Below are positions 1 through 7,179 of a stretch of DNA of 33,717 nt, in pieces. A model generated the notes under the pieces. The model was not told the origin of the DNA, searched no databases, and saw only the letters and a list, made by a program, of their open reading frames with translations. The first letter of the stretch is position 1. Each line of letters starts with the position of its first letter. The position numbers and the translations under genes are program-made. The DNA comes from Thermoactinospora rubra (GTDB lineage Bacteria; Actinomycetota; Actinomycetes; Streptosporangiales; Streptosporangiaceae), in assembly GCF_002093975.1 (NCBI RefSeq), contig NZ_KZ084333.1, forward strand, positions 125,597-159,313, given 5' to 3'.

Positions 1-50
1 AGCCCGGCGACGACCTCCTCGACCGGCATGACCTTGCCCGCCCGGCTCAC
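1..50 (-). CDS. ipdA: IpdA, 5' end only (CoA-transferase-fold ring C hydrolase, alpha subunit)
   Basis: Only the first 16 codons are present; the gene runs off the left edge. The GTG start (rc of 48-50) overlaps the echA20 stop as GTGA and has GGAGG about 8 nt upstream; an in-frame ATG at 29..27 is the alternative start. The visible peptide reads (V/M)SRAGKVMPVEEVVAG, which resembles the N-terminus of IpdA, where a Gly-rich segment normally follows. Known family role: IpdAB is a heteromeric CoA-transferase-like hydrolase that opens the last steroid ring (COCHEA-CoA). The call rests mostly on position, since echA20-ipdA-ipdB is the order in mycobacteria (Rv3550-Rv3552). Confidence 0.6.
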   Translation of the reverse strand, partial: MSRAGKVMPVEEVVAG

Positions 51-775
51 CCGAACCGCCTCCTGTGCTCCTCGCCCTTGCCCATGAGGTTGAGCTCGAA
101 GGTGAAGCCCTGCTCGAAGCGGTAGCTGCGCCTGACGTCCACCGGGTCGATGCCGTTGAGCGACTCCTTGGCGCGGCGGATGACGTAGGGGTCCTTGCCC
201 GCGATCTGCGCGGCCACCTCGAACGCCGCCTCGCGCAGCTTGTCTTTGGAGGTGACCCGCAGCACCGAGCCGAAGGCGTGCAGTTCCTGGGCGGTGACGT
301 TGCGGCAGGTGTAGACCATGGCGCGCATGAGGTGCTGGGGGACGAGCCGGGCCAGGTGCGTGGCCGCGCCCAGGGCGCCCCTGTCCACCTCCGGCAGGCC
401 GAAGTAGGCGTCGTCGCCGGCCACCACGATGTCCGCGTTGCCCGCCAGGCCCACGCCGCCGCCCAGGCAGTGCCCGTGCACGGCCGCGATCACCGGCACC
501 TCGCACTCGTAGACCGCCGCGAACGCCGCGAAGCACCCGCGGTTCGCGCCGACCAGGACGGCGTGCCCGCGATCTGACTGCATCTCCTTGATGTCCACCC
601 CGGCGTTGAACCCCCGGCCCTCGCCGCGCAGGACCACGACGCGCGTCGCGGGGTCCTCGCCCGCCTGCCGTACGGCTCGCGCCAGGTCGTGCCAGCCGCG
701 CACGGTCAGCGCGTTCACCGGCGGCACGTCCATGACGATCTCGGCGATCGGCCCGGGTGTCAGCTCGATTCCCAT
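47..775 (-). CDS. echA20: EchA20-like crotonase-fold hydrolase (steroid ring D opening)
   Basis: A 242-residue crotonase-family protein. Visible signatures are the oxyanion-hole segment GRGFNAGVDIKEMQ (about residues 53-66), HGHCLGGGVGLAGNAD (about 100-115) and FGLPEVDRGALGAATHLARL (about 125-144). These segments, and the C-terminal RFEQGFTFELNL, match EchA20 (Rv3550) far better than generic enoyl-CoA hydratases. Known role of that family: hydrolytic cleavage of steroid ring D in the bicyclic HIEC-CoA intermediate, in the cytoplasm. The ATG at 775 follows GGGAG. The gene overlaps ipdA by GTGA, so the two are probably translated together, and it diverges from two SDR genes across a 46 bp gap holding a KstR2-type site. 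Length is normal and nothing is missing. Confidence 0.9.
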   Translation of the reverse strand: MGIELTPGPIAEIVMDVPPVNALTVRGWHDLARAVRQAGEDPATRVVVLRGEGRGFNAGVDIKEMQSDRGHAVLVGANRGCFAAFAAVYECEVPVIAAVHGHCLGGGVGLAGNADIVVAGDDAYFGLPEVDRGALGAATHLARLVPQHLMRAMVYTCRNVTAQELHAFGSVLRVTSKDKLREAAFEVAAQIAGKDPYVIRRAKESLNGIDPVDVRRSYRFEQGFTFELNLMGKGEEHRRRFG

Positions 776-791
776 CCCGCTCCCATGGTTT

Positions 792-805
792 ACCTAACGC
801 TTGCT
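792..805. promoter_or_regulatory. KstR2-type operator A (divergent echA20 / SDR promoter)
   Basis: ACCTAACGCTTGCT agrees with AnCAAGnnCTTGnT except for two bases in the left half; the right half is perfect and is followed by TGG. It lies between divergent steroid genes, immediately upstream of a possible -10 (TACGGT, 809-814) that would start transcription at about 821-822, the GTG of the SDR gene. Binding by KstR2 is inferred from motif and context. Confidence 0.65.
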
Positions 806-821
806 TGGTACGGTAGCATCC

Positions 822-1562
822 GTGAGCGCGCGTTACGACTTCACCGGCAAGGTCGTCCTCGTGACCGGCGGCACCCGGGGCATCGGCGCGGGGATCGCCC
901 GCGGCTTCGCCGAGGCCGGGGCCGAGGTGGTCGTCTGCGCCCGCAAGGAGCCCGGCGCGGCCGCGGGCCGCTTCGTCCAGGCCGACGTGCGCGACCCGGC
1001 CGACGTCGAGCGGCTCGTGGGCGCGCTCGACCGGCTCGACGTGCTGGTCAACAACGCGGGCGGCTCGCCGTACGCCCCCCTTGCCGCCGCCTCGCCCCGC
1101 CTGCACGCGCGCGTCGTCGAGCTCAACCTGGTCGCGCCCCTGCTGCTGTCCCGCGCGGCCCATCCGCTGCTGGCCGCCTCACGCGGCTCGATCGTCATGA
1201 TCGGCAGCACGAGCGGCACGCGCCCGTCGCCCGGCACGTCGGCGTACGGCGCGGCCAAGGCGGGCCTGCACCACCTGGCCGCCTGCCTGGCCGCCGAGTG
1301 GGCGCCGGACGTGCGGGTGAACACCGTCGTCGTGGGCCTGGCCGAGACGCCCGACGCGCTGGAGCACTACGGCGGATCGGCCGAACGGGTGCGCGCGACC
1401 GTCCCGGCCGGGCGGCTGGCCCTGCCCGAGGACGTCGCCGACGCCTGCCTGTGGCTGGCGGGCGCCGCCTACGTCACGGGCGCGCAGATCCTGCTGCACG
1501 GCGGCGGCGAGACGCCCGCCTGGCGGCACGCTGTGGCGCCGCCGGGCCCGGACACGACATGA
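822..1562 (+). CDS. SDR oxidoreductase, Rv3549c-like (steroid C/D ring pathway)
   Basis: A short-chain dehydrogenase/reductase of about 246 residues from the GTG at 822 (VSARYDFTGKVVLVTGG). It has the Rossmann motif TGGTRGIGAGIA, the NNAGG element, the catalytic Ser in GSTSG and the YGAAK catalytic Tyr-Lys pair. Its place beside echA20 and ahead of an Rv3548c-like SDR copies the mycobacterial Rv3548c-Rv3549c-Rv3550 neighbourhood, so it probably acts on a CoA-linked hydroxy/keto intermediate of ring C/D breakdown; the exact substrate is not evident. The GTG has no Shine-Dalgarno sequence, but a TACGGT hexamer 7 bp upstream fits leaderless transcription. An upstream in-frame TTG (801) lies inside the operator and is less likely. 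Confidence 0.85.
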   Translation: MSARYDFTGKVVLVTGGTRGIGAGIARGFAEAGAEVVVCARKEPGAAAGRFVQADVRDPADVERLVGALDRLDVLVNNAGGSPYAPLAAASPRLHARVVELNLVAPLLLSRAAHPLLAASRGSIVMIGSTSGTRPSPGTSAYGAAKAGLHHLAACLAAEWAPDVRVNTVVVGLAETPDALEHYGGSAERVRATVPAGRLALPEDVADACLWLAGAAYVTGAQILLHGGGETPAWRHAVAPPGPDTT

Positions 1563-1581
1563 TCCTCATCGGGAGGTTCGC

Positions 1582-2496
1582 GTGGGAATCTGCGACGGGC
1601 GAGTGGTCATCGTCACGGGAGCCGGGCGCGGCATCGGCAGGGCGCACGCCCTGGAGTTCGCCCGGCAGGGCGCCAGGGTGGTCGTCAACGACCTGGGCAC
1701 CGGCCGCACCGGCTCGGGCAGGTCGGGCGAGCCCGCCCTGGGGACGGTCGAGGAGATCCGGGCCATGGGCGGAGACGCGGTGGCCAACTGCGACGACGTC
1801 GCCGACTGGGACGGCGCCGCCCGCCTGGTGAAGACCGCTCTCAGCGCGTACGGCAGGCTCGACGTGCTGGTGAACAACGCCGGGTTCCTCCGCGACCGGA
1901 TGCTGGTATCCATGACCGAGCAGGAGTGGGACGAGGTGATCAGAGTCCACCTCAAGGGCCACTTCCTCCCGCTGCGCCACGCGGCCCGGCACTGGCGGGA
2001 GCAGGCCAAGAGCGGCGGGCCGGTCGCCGCCAGGGTGATCAACACCTCCTCGGGAGCCGGGCTCATGGGCAGCGTCGGCCAGGGCAACTACGCCGCCGCC
2101 AAGGCCGGGATCGCGGCGCTCACCCTGGTGGCCGCCGCCGAGCTGGGCCGCTACGGCGTCACCGTCAACGCCATCGCCCCCGCCGCGCGCACCCGCATGA
2201 CCGAGGAGGTCTTCGCCGAGGCCATGGCCGCTCCCGGCGAGGGGTTCGACGCGATGGACCCGGCGAACGTCGCGCCGCTCGTCGTGTGGCTCGGCTCGGC
2301 GGCGTCCGGGCACGTGACCGGCCGCGTCTTCGAGGTGGAGGGCGGCGTCATCTCGCTGGCCACCGGCTGGCGGCACGGCCCGCGCGTCGAGCGGGGCTCG
2401 CGCTGGGACCCGGCCGAGGTGGGCGGGGCCGTGGCCGAGCTGATCGAGCACGCGCCCGAGCCCGAGCCGGTCTACGGTTCGCGCGTGAACCCGTAG
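1582..2496 (+). CDS. SDR oxidoreductase, Rv3548c-like (steroid C/D ring pathway)
   Basis: A 304-residue SDR of the multifunctional-enzyme-type (17beta-HSD4-like) subgroup. It shows GAGRGIGRAHALEFA (NAD(P) loop), VNDLG, NNAGFLRDRM, SSGAGLMGSVGQGNY with catalytic Ser and Tyr, and the following AAKAG Lys. The sequence MGICDGRVVIVTGAG and the long stretch through NAIAPAARTRMTE are strongly like Rv3548c. It presumably dehydrogenates a beta-hydroxyacyl-CoA during ring C/D degradation; the substrate is not shown by the sequence. The GTG at 1582 has GGGAGG about 7 nt upstream and lies 19 bp after the preceding SDR, so the two form an operon under operator A. Its 3' end overlaps the convergent ABM gene by 25 bp. 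Confidence 0.9.
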   Translation: MGICDGRVVIVTGAGRGIGRAHALEFARQGARVVVNDLGTGRTGSGRSGEPALGTVEEIRAMGGDAVANCDDVADWDGAARLVKTALSAYGRLDVLVNNAGFLRDRMLVSMTEQEWDEVIRVHLKGHFLPLRHAARHWREQAKSGGPVAARVINTSSGAGLMGSVGQGNYAAAKAGIAALTLVAAAELGRYGVTVNAIAPAARTRMTEEVFAEAMAAPGEGFDAMDPANVAPLVVWLGSAASGHVTGRVFEVEGGVISLATGWRHGPRVERGSRWDPAEVGGAVAELIEHAPEPEPVYGSRVNP

Positions 2497-2801
2497 GCCC
2501 GCTCGACCCTCGCCACGTGGACCACGAACTCCTCGTACCACCTCTCCCGCCCGGTCCGCCTGGCCACCGCGTGCTGAGCGTGCTCACGCCAGGCGACCAG
2601 CGACTCCTCATCGCGCCAGTACGCCACCGTGATCCCGAGGCCGTCGGCGCCCCGGACCGAGTCCACGCCCAGGTATCCCGGTTGCCCGGCGGCCAGCTCC
2701 AGCATGAGGCGCGCGGTCTCGCCGTACCCCTCGGCGTCCTCGCCCGTGCGGCGGCTCACGAAGACCGCCAGGTGGTACGGCGGGGCGAACGGGCCGGTCA
2801 C
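2472..2801 (-). CDS. ABM-fold (antibiotic biosynthesis monooxygenase-like) small protein
   Basis: A 109-residue protein starting at a GTG that overlaps the stop of the upstream NIPSNAP gene (GTGA). The pattern PPYHLAVFVSRR, GQPGYLGVDSVRG, ITVAYWRDEESLVAWREHAQH and WYEEFVVHVARVERAYGF is typical of dimeric alpha/beta-barrel ABM proteins related to small monooxygenases and heme-degrading enzymes: hydrophobic strand, PGYLG turn, then WRDEESL-x-W-R-x-H helix. No substrate can be read from it. Tight coupling to another dimeric alpha/beta-barrel protein suggests a joint function or heteromer, which is inference. Its 3' end runs 25 bp into the convergent steroid SDR gene. Confidence 0.85.
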   Translation of the reverse strand: MTGPFAPPYHLAVFVSRRTGEDAEGYGETARLMLELAAGQPGYLGVDSVRGADGLGITVAYWRDEESLVAWREHAQHAVARRTGRERWYEEFVVHVARVERAYGFTREP

Positions 2802-3475
2802 CGCAGGGCCGATCGAGGCGTGGGGGCCAGGCGCAGCCGCTGCGGGGGAGCGGTGAGCCAGTCGCCGAGGCCGGGCATCGCCGGGCCGGTGGGCATCGCC
2901 GGATCCTCGCCGGCGGCTCGCTCGAAGAGGGCGAACCACACGAAGACGTTCTCGCCGGCCCTGACCGGCAGCCTGGGGAAGGTGTTCTCGGCGTGCTCGG
3001 TCTCGAAGGCCGCGACGGCGCCGAGTTCGCGTGCCGCCTGGGCGGCGGGGAAGCCCGGCTTGACGGGGCAGACGGTGGCCACGTAGAGCGCGTGGCGGTC
3101 CGCGGAGCCGGAGAACTCGTGGCGGTACGGCGGCGCGGCCTCGGCCGGGTGCCCGGCCGGGTGCTCGGACGGGTCCTGCACCGGGTGGAGGAGGAGGACG
3201 TCGTCGGAGTCGATCATCATGGAGTTCGCCTCGTCGCGGTGGGCCCTCCAGACCGGGCTGTGGAAGTAGAAGGCTTCGAGGGCGAGGCGGCGGGACTCCA
3301 TGTCAGGAAATTTCCGCATCCACACGAACATGTCCGGCCGATCGACGTCGACGAAGACCCCCGGGACCGAGATCCCCGCCTCCTCCTGGCCGTCGATCAT
3401 CTCGCGCTCGAAGAGCTCGACGAAGGCGTCGCGCACCCCGGGCCGCAGGGTGTACTGACGAAGCTCATAGATCAT
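2798..3475 (-). CDS. NIPSNAP-family protein
   Basis: A 225-residue protein from the ATG at 3475. The N-terminus MIYELRQYTLRPG...F is the diagnostic NIPSNAP start; upstream in-frame residues do not fit the family. After GVFVDVDRPDMFVWMRKFPDMESR and SPVWRAHRDEANSMM, a second alpha/beta-barrel-like repeat (HALYVATVCPVKPG, then ENVFVWFALFE) fills the C-terminal half, so it is probably a double-domain member. NIPSNAP proteins have the ABM-like ferredoxin fold and mostly unknown biochemistry. It is translationally coupled (GTGA) to the ABM gene. No strong Shine-Dalgarno is visible. Adjacency to steroid genes is suggestive only, since no KstR2-type site lies in its promoter. Confidence 0.85.
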   Translation of the reverse strand: MIYELRQYTLRPGVRDAFVELFEREMIDGQEEAGISVPGVFVDVDRPDMFVWMRKFPDMESRRLALEAFYFHSPVWRAHRDEANSMMIDSDDVLLLHPVQDPSEHPAGHPAEAAPPYRHEFSGSADRHALYVATVCPVKPGFPAAQAARELGAVAAFETEHAENTFPRLPVRAGENVFVWFALFERAAGEDPAMPTGPAMPGLGDWLTAPPQRLRLAPTPRSALR

Positions 3476-3698
3476 GCGGGGACGGTAAGCGCATATCGCT
3501 GACATGTTGTGACAGTGTCTCGACCGAAGAAAGTTCTTATTACTGAGAGCTGCCATTTAGTGACTGTCAGTTATATGATCGCTTTGACTTCGGCCTTCGA
3601 GGTCAACCCGAGCCAAAGGGGCCGGAGCCGTCCAGCCCCTGACTCCCGGAGCGGGTGCGCGGGGAGCGGGTAAAGAAGCGGGAAATATCATCGAATGT
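3476..3698. promoter_or_regulatory. Divergent intergenic region with hairpin and leaderless promoter
   Basis: This 223 bp gap between NIPSNAP (-) and ATP-grasp (+) is more AT-rich than its surroundings. It holds an inverted repeat at 3584-3592/3598-3606 (TTGACTTCG with loop GCCTT and CGAGGTCAA, one G-U pair). A TATCAT hexamer at 3686-3691 places a start at about 3698-3699, the GTG of the ATP-grasp gene, suggesting a leaderless mRNA. No clear -35 was found. Confidence 0.45.
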
Positions 3699-4502
3699 GT
3701 GACTCTATGTGCTTATGCGACTTATGAGGGTCCTGACGACGAGAAGGAGCTCGCGATCGAGGCCTGGGGCGAGGTCGGCATCGAAGGCCGGGCCGTGCGC
3801 TGGGACGACCCCGACGCCGACTGGAGCGCCTTCGACGCCGTCGTGGTGCGCTCGACGTGGGACTACGTGGACCGGCGTGAGGAGTTCCTCGACTGGACCC
3901 GGCGCGTCTCCGCCGTCACGCGCCTGCTGAACCCCGCCGACGTCATCGCCGCCAACACCGACAAGACCTACCTGCGGACCCTCGAGGTCCCCATCGTCCC
4001 CACCCACTGGTCGAGCACCGATCTGCCCGACTGGCCCGAGTACGTCGTCAAGCCCACCGTCTCCGCCGGCGCCCGCGACACCGTCCGCACCGCCGACCGG
4101 CAGGCCGCCGCCGCGCACGCCGCCCGGCTGGAGGCGTCCGGGCGCACCCCCATGGTCCAGCCGTACCTGGCCATGGTGGAGGACGAGGGCGAGACCTCAC
4201 TGCTGTACTTCAACGGACGCCTGAGCCACACCGTCCGCCGCACGCCCATGCTGGCCCACGGCGAGACCAAGCGGGACAACCGACTGGCGCAGTTGCGCGA
4301 CCCAGCCCCGGACCAGGTCGAGCTGGCCGAGAAGGTGCTTGCCGCCATCCCCCGAGCCCTTCTCTACGCCCGCGTCGACCTGGTCCGGCTACCCGACGGC
4401 ACGCCCGCGGTCATCGAGCTGGAGCTGACCGAGCCCTACCTGTACCTGCGCGAGGGCGCCGCGGCCGGCGACTTCGCCCGCGCGCTCAGCGAGCTGATCT
4501 AG
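3699..4502 (+). CDS. ATP-grasp domain protein (DcsG-like ligase family), substrate unknown
   Basis: A 267-residue protein of the compact ATP-grasp group related to the cycloserine enzyme DcsG. Visible are an N-terminal Rossmann-like part with WDDPDADWSAFDAVVVRSTWDYVDRREEFLDW, the nucleotide-domain lysines in NTDKTYL and EYVVKPTVSAGARDT, and the metal-binding end RVDLVRLPDGTPAVIELELTEPYLYL. Family members form amide or similar bonds by an acyl-phosphate route; neither substrate is identifiable. The GTG has no Shine-Dalgarno but sits 8 nt downstream of a TATCAT hexamer (leaderless). It stands alone, 65 bp before an AhpD-like gene. The second ATP-grasp protein in the window (7180-8367) is of a different type. 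Confidence 0.85.
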   Translation: MTLCAYATYEGPDDEKELAIEAWGEVGIEGRAVRWDDPDADWSAFDAVVVRSTWDYVDRREEFLDWTRRVSAVTRLLNPADVIAANTDKTYLRTLEVPIVPTHWSSTDLPDWPEYVVKPTVSAGARDTVRTADRQAAAAHAARLEASGRTPMVQPYLAMVEDEGETSLLYFNGRLSHTVRRTPMLAHGETKRDNRLAQLRDPAPDQVELAEKVLAAIPRALLYARVDLVRLPDGTPAVIELELTEPYLYLREGAAAGDFARALSELI

Positions 4503-4512
4503 CGCGGTCACA

Positions 4513-4564
4513 CTTCTCCCTCGGGATCCGTCATGTCGGTGACGAACCGCTCTGAGGGGAGAAG
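4513..4564 (+). promoter_or_regulatory. Hairpin covering the ribosome binding site of the AhpD-like gene
   Basis: CTTCTCCC (4513-4520) is the exact complement of GGGAGAAG (4557-4564), which contains the Shine-Dalgarno for the ATG at 4568. Between them, CGTCA (4529-4533) pairs with TGACG (4540-4544). The pairing would occlude translation. Whether it does so in vivo is unknown. Confidence 0.4.
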
Positions 4565-4567
4565 ACG

Positions 4568-5020
4568 ATGCAAGCCCGGATGAACAACCCCGCCCTGGTC
4601 CTGCCCGGCGCGATGCAGGCGCTGATGGGCCTGGACAAGGCCATGAGGCAGGCCGGGGTGCCGAAGGCGACGCTGGACCTGGTGCTGCTGCGCGCCAGCC
4701 AGATCAACGGTTGCAGCGTGTGCGTCGACATGCACGCCAAGGACCTGCGCAAGGAAGGCGAGAGCGACGAGCGGCTGTTCGCCGTGGCCGCCTGGCGCGA
4801 GGCGCCGTACTTCACCGACGCCGAGCGCGCCGCCCTCGCCCTGGCCGAGGCCGTCACGAGGCTGGCCGACGGCGGCACGGTCGGCGACGAGGTCTGGGAC
4901 GAGGCCGCCGACCACTACAGCGAGCAGGAGCTCGCCGCGCTCATCATGGCGATCGCCACCGTCAACCTGTGGAACCGGCTCAACGCCGCCACCCGGCAGG
5001 TCGCCGGCGCGGCCTGGTAG
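4568..5020 (+). CDS. AhpD-like / carboxymuconolactone decarboxylase-family protein
   Basis: A 150-residue protein with the redox motif C49-x2-C52-x3-H56 (INGCSVCVDMHAKDLRK), followed by the helical WREAPYFTDAERAALALAEAVTRL that typifies the AhpD/CMD core. Such proteins are cytoplasmic peroxidases or alkylhydroperoxidase adaptors using a CxxC disulfide cycle; CxxCxxxH favours peroxidatic activity over the decarboxylase branch. The start ATG is preceded by GAGGGGAGAAG. That Shine-Dalgarno can be buried in a hairpin with the upstream leader. It is followed 75 bp later by an FAD-linked oxidase on the same strand, and the pair may be one transcript. The electron donor is not identifiable. Confidence 0.9.
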   Translation: MQARMNNPALVLPGAMQALMGLDKAMRQAGVPKATLDLVLLRASQINGCSVCVDMHAKDLRKEGESDERLFAVAAWREAPYFTDAERAALALAEAVTRLADGGTVGDEVWDEAADHYSEQELAALIMAIATVNLWNRLNAATRQVAGAAW

Positions 5021-5095
5021 CACCCTTCCGAGAAAGCCGAGACAGCCGAGGCGGGCCTCAGCTGGCCCGCTAAATTCACCATGCGAGGAATTCTG

Positions 5096-6400
5096 ATGCC
5101 CTTCACCGATCTGCGCACCGCCGTCACCGGCCGCGTCCTGCTCCCCGGCGACGACGGGTTCGACCAGGCCGCCAAGCCGTGGAACCTCTCAGTCGCCCAG
5201 CCCGTGGCGGCCGTGGTCGAGGCCGCCGACGCCGCCGACGTGGCCGCCCTGGTCCGCTTCGCCCGCGACGCCGGCCTGACCGTCGCCGCCCAGCCGAGCG
5301 GCCACGGCGCCCCCGGCGACACCGAGGGCGTGATCCTGCTGCGCACCGCCCGCCTGGACGCCCTGGAGGTCGACCCCGGCCGGTGCGTCGCCCGCGTCGG
5401 CGCGGGCGTCATGTGGGGGCGCGTCCAGGCCGAGGCCGGCGCCCACGGGCTGACCGGCCTGGCCGGCAGCACCCCGGCCGTGAGCGTCGTCGGCTACACG
5501 CTCGGCGGCGGGCTGAGCTGGTTCGGCCGCCGGTACGGCTGGGCCGCCGACAGCGTCCGCGCGTTCGAAGCCGTGGACGCCGACGGCCGCGAGGTCCGCG
5601 TGACGGCCGAGTCCGACCCCGACCTGTTCTGGGCCCTGCGCGGCGGGGGCGGCGACTACGCGGTCGTCACCACCGTCGAGATCGGCCTCTACCCCGCGCC
5701 GGTCGTGTACGGCGGGCGCGTCGCCTGGCCGGGTGACAGGACGCGCGAGGTGGTGGAGGCCTTCAGGCACCTGACCGAGGAGGCGCCGCCCGAGCTGTCG
5801 CTGTGGGTCAGCCGCGTGGAGGCCCCCCAGGCGCCCCCGATGGTCGTGATCAACGTCGCCTACCTGGGCGAGCCCGAGGAGGGCAGGGCGCTGCTGTCCC
5901 GGCTGGACAAGATCGACGGCGCGGTCGCCGACACGCGCGGCGTGATCGCCGTGGCCGACCTGGGCGACATCGCCGCCGAGCCGGTCGACCCCAGCCCGGT
6001 CGCCTCCCGCGTCGAGCTGCTGACCGGCCTGGACGACGCCACGCTCGACACGCTGCTGGACGGGCCGATCGACCCGCTCATCAGCGTCCAGCTCCGCCAC
6101 CTCGGCGGCGCTCTGGCCGAGCCCGGCACGGGCGCCGCCGATCCGGTGGCCGAGCCGTACCTGCTCAACCTGTTCGGCCTGGGCATCCCGCCCCTGGCGC
6201 CCGCGGTGGCGGCCCGGCAGGCCGAGCTGGTGGCCGCGCTGGGCGGGGCGGTGTCGGGGCGCAAGCCGTACACCTTCCTGGCCGCAGGGGAGAGCGCCGC
6301 GCAGGCCTTCGCGCCGGGCACGCTCGCGCGGTTGCGCGAGGTCAAGCAGGCCCGCGACCCGCGTACCGTCCTGCGCGCGAACTTCCCGGTCAGGCCGTGA
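5096..6400 (+). CDS. FAD-linked oxidase (PCMH/BBE-type), probably mono-covalent flavin
   Basis: A 434-residue flavoprotein with an N-terminal FAD-binding PCMH domain and a C-terminal berberine-bridge-like tail ending KQARDPRTVLRANFPV. H70 in AAQPSGHGA is at the position that forms the 8alpha-histidyl flavin bond. The second attachment Cys of bicovalent members is absent, the segment reading GSTPAVSVVGYTLGGG (124-139). The ATG at 5096 is preferred over the ATG at 5081 because GAGGA lies 6 nt before it. Members oxidise alcohols, sugars or alkaloid-like compounds with O2; the substrate here is unknown. There is no signal peptide. The 3' end overlaps the convergent SDR gene by 11 bp. Confidence 0.88.
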   Translation: MPFTDLRTAVTGRVLLPGDDGFDQAAKPWNLSVAQPVAAVVEAADAADVAALVRFARDAGLTVAAQPSGHGAPGDTEGVILLRTARLDALEVDPGRCVARVGAGVMWGRVQAEAGAHGLTGLAGSTPAVSVVGYTLGGGLSWFGRRYGWAADSVRAFEAVDADGREVRVTAESDPDLFWALRGGGGDYAVVTTVEIGLYPAPVVYGGRVAWPGDRTREVVEAFRHLTEEAPPELSLWVSRVEAPQAPPMVVINVAYLGEPEEGRALLSRLDKIDGAVADTRGVIAVADLGDIAAEPVDPSPVASRVELLTGLDDATLDTLLDGPIDPLISVQLRHLGGALAEPGTGAADPVAEPYLLNLFGLGIPPLAPAVAARQAELVAALGGAVSGRKPYTFLAAGESAAQAFAPGTLARLREVKQARDPRTVLRANFPVRP

Positions 6401-7136
6401 TGCCGCCGTCCACCGGGATCACCGCGCCGGTCAGGTAGGCGCCGGCACGGGAGGCCAGGAAGATCGCCGCCCCGGCCATGTCGTCGGGGCGGCCGATCCT
6501 GCCCAGCGGCACGCTCGCCGCCACCATCCGCCGCGCCTCCGGGTCGTCCAGGGCGAAGGCCATCATCTTCGACTCGAAGGGGCCCGGCGCGATGGCGTTG
6601 ACGGTGATGTGCTCGCCGGCCAGCTGCCTGGCGAGGTGGCGGGTGAGCATGTGCACCCCCGCCTTGGAGGCCGAGTAGGGGTAGTTCTCGATCGACGGCA
6701 CGCGGATGCCGTCCACCGAGCCGATGTTGATGACCCGTGCCGGGTCCTCGGGCGTCGCCGACTTGCGCAGCCGCGGCAGCAGCTTCGTGGTCAGGTAGAA
6801 CACGCCCTTGACGTTGATGTTCCAGAGCTTGTCGAAGGCGTGCTCGGGGAAGTCCTCCAGCGGCGCTCCCCACGTCGCCCCGGCGTTGTTGACCAGGACG
6901 TCCACTTGCTCGGGCAGCTCGTCCAGCAGGGTGTCGATCCCGGCGGCGGTGGACAGGTCGGCGGGCACGCCGACGCAGCCCAGCTCCTCGGCGGCCCGAG
7001 CGACCTCGTGCGCCTTGCGGGCGGAGATGAAGACGGTGGCGCCGCCGTCGGCGAACCCCTGGGCGATCATCCGGCCGATGCCACGCGAGCCGCCGGTGAC
7101 GACGACGGTCTTGCCTTCCACGGAGAACAGGCTCAT
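6390..7136 (-). CDS. SDR-family oxidoreductase (FabG/RhlG-like)
   Basis: A 248-residue classical SDR from the ATG at 7136 (MSLFSVEGKTVVVTGG). It has the nucleotide loop GGSRGIGRMIA, NNAGATWG, a catalytic Ser in NIGSVDG, the YPYSASKAG catalytic Tyr-x3-Lys and the C-terminal LTGAVIPVDGG. The ARK after the second strand (FISARKAHE) suggests NADP(H) preference. A further in-frame ATG at 7154 would add six residues; neither start has a strong Shine-Dalgarno. It lies 43 bp downstream of the ATP-grasp gene on the same strand and could belong to that operon, but an inverted repeat just upstream may give it its own control. It carries no hallmark of the steroid SDRs, so its substrate is open. Confidence 0.88.
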   Translation of the reverse strand: MSLFSVEGKTVVVTGGSRGIGRMIAQGFADGGATVFISARKAHEVARAAEELGCVGVPADLSTAAGIDTLLDELPEQVDVLVNNAGATWGAPLEDFPEHAFDKLWNINVKGVFYLTTKLLPRLRKSATPEDPARVINIGSVDGIRVPSIENYPYSASKAGVHMLTRHLARQLAGEHITVNAIAPGPFESKMMAFALDDPEARRMVAASVPLGRIGRPDDMAGAAIFLASRAGAYLTGAVIPVDGGITA

Positions 7137-7157
7137 GCCCAGGCAGCATGCCATACC

Positions 7158-7169
7158 AACCGGTCGGTT
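7158..7169. promoter_or_regulatory. Inverted repeat upstream of the SDR gene (possible TetR-type operator)
   Basis: AACCG-GT-CGGTT forms a perfect 5+2+5 dyad 21 bp before the SDR start at 7136 (3 bp before the alternative start at 7154). It resembles ACCGnnCGGT operators of TetR regulators but not the KstR2 motif. No regulator gene is adjacent. Confidence 0.35.
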
Positions 7170-7179
7170 TCCAGCCTGG

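Noticed and set aside
7158..7169. AACCG-GT-CGGTT as another KstR2 site
   Set aside because: It lacks the CAAG/CTTG half-sites. It is kept only as a generic TetR-like dyad.
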